NCBI GenBank assembly: GCA_025356505.1
Contig: JANXSV010000383.1
Location: 1 to 7,061, forward strand
Origin: Methylovirgula sp.
Lineage (GTDB): Bacteria; Pseudomonadota; Alphaproteobacteria; Rhizobiales; Beijerinckiaceae
Length of the DNA: 7,061 bases
Reading direction: 5' to 3'
Position numbers and translations under genes: made by a program. Under the pieces are notes generated by a model that did no database searches, was not told the origin of the DNA, and saw only the letters and a program-made list of their open reading frames with translations. This document shows, piece after piece, positions 5,493 through 7,061 of the stretch (position 1 is its first letter; every line of letters starts with the position of its first letter).

Positions 5493-6899
5493 ATGAAGAT
5501 TCAACGCAACGTCAACAGTCTGGTAGGGCATTTTTTGCGGAGCAAAAAAGGCAACGTCTCGATGTTTTTCGGCTTCGGCCTCATCCCGATTATCGGCATG
5601 GCCGGGGCATCGATTGACTATATGACCGCGACAAAGCTGAAGACGCAACTCCAATCTGCGGCGGACTCTGCGGCTCTCAGCCTGGCACATGAAGCCCGCA
5701 CTTCGACAGCGGCGCAGTTGCAGACTTTGGGGCAAAACTACATGAACGGCGCTTTCCCGCTGTCCAGCCAGGCCTCAACCCCTGCCGTCTCCATCACAGG
5801 GAACACCACTGACAAGACTGTGACTGTCCAGACCTCATCGGTTGTCAAAGGCTTTTTCTCGAAATTGATGGGCCAGCAGAACAGCACCATTCACGCCCAG
5901 GCAACCGCTTCATATGTCTTGAACAAAATTGAAGTCGCGCTCGTGCTGGATAATACTGGCTCGATGGCTGACTATGGCAAGATGACGGCGCTCAAAACAG
6001 CAGTCAACAATTTCATCAGCGGCCTCGAAAACTCGGTCATCAGCAATGGCGATGCCAAGCTGTCCGTGACCCCGTTTAATTCTGAAGTGCAACTCGATAA
6101 TTCTTCCGGCTCGGCATTTAGCAACACATCGAGCTTCGCCAACAGCGGCCTGATCAAATATGGCACCGGCGTGTTCGATATGAACCAATGGAATTACTAC
6201 AACGCCCCAAAAATCAGCACAAACCAAGGCAACTGGCAGGGCTGTCTGGCAGACCGGGATCAGGTGACCACCGGTAGCGGGTATAATAACACCGTCGATC
6301 CAAATCTGTGGGATGCCACCGCGGCTGCTGCCGTGGCCGGAAACTCCGTGTCGCTCTATGTCGCGGCGCCTTGCCAGTTCAGCGGGCTTGCCAAGTTTGC
6401 GCCCTTGACCACCAACCTTGAGTCGATCCGCGCAATCACCAATTCCATGCAACCAAACGGCAACACCAACATTCCGATTGGCTACCAGATGGGCCTGATG
6501 TCTCTCAACGCTACAACGCCATTCGGCTCCGGCGCTTCCATACCCTCCGGCACTTTGGACCCGCTCACCAAGATCACAAAATTCATGGTCTTGCTCACCG
6601 ATGGGCAGAACACCATGGACCGCTATTATGCAGACTCGGGCAGCATTGATGCCCGTCTCAACAACCTTTGCACCTGGGCCAAGGCTCAAACGGATCCACG
6701 CGACACCACAGGCAAAACACCCTTGGTCACAATCTTCACCATCGGTCTGGAAATGGGCCAAGGCGCAGCAGACCCTGCCGTCCTGATCCCCTGCGCAACA
6801 GACTCGGGAAAATATTACGGCGTGCAGAACTCAAGTCAGATCGACAATGTGTTCAAGCAGATCTTGAACGAGATATCGGCCATCCGGCTGAAATCATAA
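5493..6899 (+). CDS. TadG-like protein: membrane-anchored von Willebrand factor A domain protein
   Basis: The 468-residue product has the layout of TadG-type proteins linked to Flp/Tad pili. It has a short basic cytoplasmic start (SKKGN at 17-21), one membrane segment (about 22-40, VSMFFGFGLIPIIGMAGAS) followed by IDY, and a helix rich in Ala/Ser with QSAADSAALS, the TadE/G-like N-terminal domain. Most of the rest is a vWA domain outside the membrane. All three MIDAS metal-site motifs are present: DNTGSM starting at Asp153, Thr325 in GNTNI, and Asp370 in LLTDGQNT. Four cysteines in the extracytoplasmic part (QGCLAD, APCQF, NLCTW, IPCAT) could form two disulfides. The C-terminus (NVFKQILNEISAIRLKS) is typical of the family. 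The ATG follows GGAA by eight bases. No other tad genes are in the window. It points away from purL and converges on purQ, and is Asn/Thr/Ser-rich unlike its neighbours. Family assignment is strong; its ligand and role are unknown. Confidence 0.92.
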   Translation: MKIQRNVNSLVGHFLRSKKGNVSMFFGFGLIPIIGMAGASIDYMTATKLKTQLQSAADSAALSLAHEARTSTAAQLQTLGQNYMNGAFPLSSQASTPAVSITGNTTDKTVTVQTSSVVKGFFSKLMGQQNSTIHAQATASYVLNKIEVALVLDNTGSMADYGKMTALKTAVNNFISGLENSVISNGDAKLSVTPFNSEVQLDNSSGSAFSNTSSFANSGLIKYGTGVFDMNQWNYYNAPKISTNQGNWQGCLADRDQVTTGSGYNNTVDPNLWDATAAAAVAGNSVSLYVAAPCQFSGLAKFAPLTTNLESIRAITNSMQPNGNTNIPIGYQMGLMSLNATTPFGSGASIPSGTLDPLTKITKFMVLLTDGQNTMDRYYADSGSIDARLNNLCTWAKAQTDPRDTTGKTPLVTIFTIGLEMGQGAADPAVLIPCATDSGKYYGVQNSSQIDNVFKQILNEISAIRLKS

Positions 6900-6920
6900 A
6901 CACCTCGACCGCGTCATAAT

Positions 6921-6945
6921 AAAAGGCCGCTCACTGCGGCCTTTT
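6921..6945. terminator. Bidirectional intrinsic terminator between the TadG-like gene and purQ
   Basis: AAAAGGCCGC (6921-6930) and GCGGCCTTTT (6936-6945) are perfect 10-bp complements around the loop TCACT. The stem has a GC-rich core with a T-run on the 3' side of either strand. It begins 21 bases after the TadG-like stop on the plus strand and 11 bases after the purQ stop on the minus strand, so it can end both convergent transcripts. It implies that purQ transcription does not continue to purL. Confidence 0.9.
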
Positions 6946-6956
6946 AACTTTTGGGC

Positions 6957-7061
6957 TCAGGCGCATAGGCTTTCAAACAACCCGCGCCCGTCAACTCCGC
7001 CGATGATCGCCTCGATTAGATTTTCGGGATGCGGCATCATCCCAAGCACATTGAGCCCGGG
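6957..7061 (-). CDS. purQ: Phosphoribosylformylglycinamidine synthase subunit PurQ, C-terminal end (5' part beyond window)
   Basis: Reading leftward from the right edge, the minus strand encodes 34 residues and a TGA stop (6957-6959). They include [20 protein letters not shown] and end [11 protein letters not shown]. The GMMPHPE motif is the C-terminal mark of PurQ; its His and Glu belong to the Cys-His-Glu triad of class I glutamine amidotransferases. PurQ splits glutamine to give ammonia to PurL for FGAM formation. The nucleophile Cys and the start lie outside the window. The next gene to the left, beyond a hairpin terminator, is the plus-strand TadG-like gene and not purL. The fragment is short but the motif is diagnostic. 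Confidence 0.88.
   Translation of the reverse strand, partial: PGLNVLGMMPHPENLIEAIIGGVDGRGLFESLCA

Noticed and set aside
5371..5502. GANTC methylation sites (5371-5375 and 5498-5502) as a sign of CcrM/GcrA control of the TadG-like gene
   Set aside because: GANTC is expected often by chance and also occurs inside genes here, such as GACTC near 5665; two sites near one start are not enough to claim control.
5910..6761. Minus-strand open frame of 283 codons opposite the TadG-like gene
   Set aside because: It lies wholly antisense to a gene with clear vWA motifs; no ribosome binding site or family motif was seen, and the length is explained by codon bias on the opposite strand.

Overview
The window looks like chromosomal DNA of an alphaproteobacterium. 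The support is the run of co-directed genes purL, a small unnamed gene, bolA and grxD, and candidate binding sites for CtrA, a response regulator of that class. A Caulobacterales- or Hyphomonadaceae-like relative would fit, but the genus cannot be fixed from this sequence. No tRNA, rRNA, CRISPR array or insertion sequence is visible.

Layout, left to right. Positions 1-1926 (minus strand) hold most of a polysaccharide co-polymerase of the Wzz/GumC/Wzc type, which runs off the left edge. Its cytoplasmic tyrosine-kinase-like domain has lost a recognisable Walker A motif but keeps the Walker A' IDAD motif. The 122-bp gap upstream carries an exact TTAA-N7-TTAA sequence (the CtrA consensus) overlapping an inverted repeat. 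Next, all on the minus strand, are grxD (CGFS monothiol glutaredoxin), bolA, a 68-residue uncharacterised gene and purL (FGAM synthase large subunit, the short form that works with PurS and PurQ). The intergenic region 5233-5492 is divergent. From it a plus-strand gene (5493-6899) encodes a TadG-like protein with an N-terminal membrane anchor and a von Willebrand factor A domain. A bidirectional hairpin terminator at 6921-6945 separates that gene from the last 34 codons of purQ, which enters from the right edge on the minus strand.

How the genes fit together. PurQ and PurL are two parts of one enzyme and their genes are commonly adjacent. Here purQ ends just right of the TadG-like gene and purL begins just left of it, so the TadG-like gene, in opposite orientation, appears to interrupt a pur cluster. 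BolA and Grx4-type glutaredoxin are known partners in [2Fe-2S] cluster handling and are encoded side by side, behind purL. The two surface-related genes (polysaccharide co-polymerase and TadG-like vWA protein) flank this housekeeping block, and each has a CtrA-like motif upstream. That suggests, without proving, cell-cycle-linked control of envelope functions.

The most useful points for follow-up are the split purQ-purL arrangement, the degenerate kinase domain, and the two CtrA-like sites.
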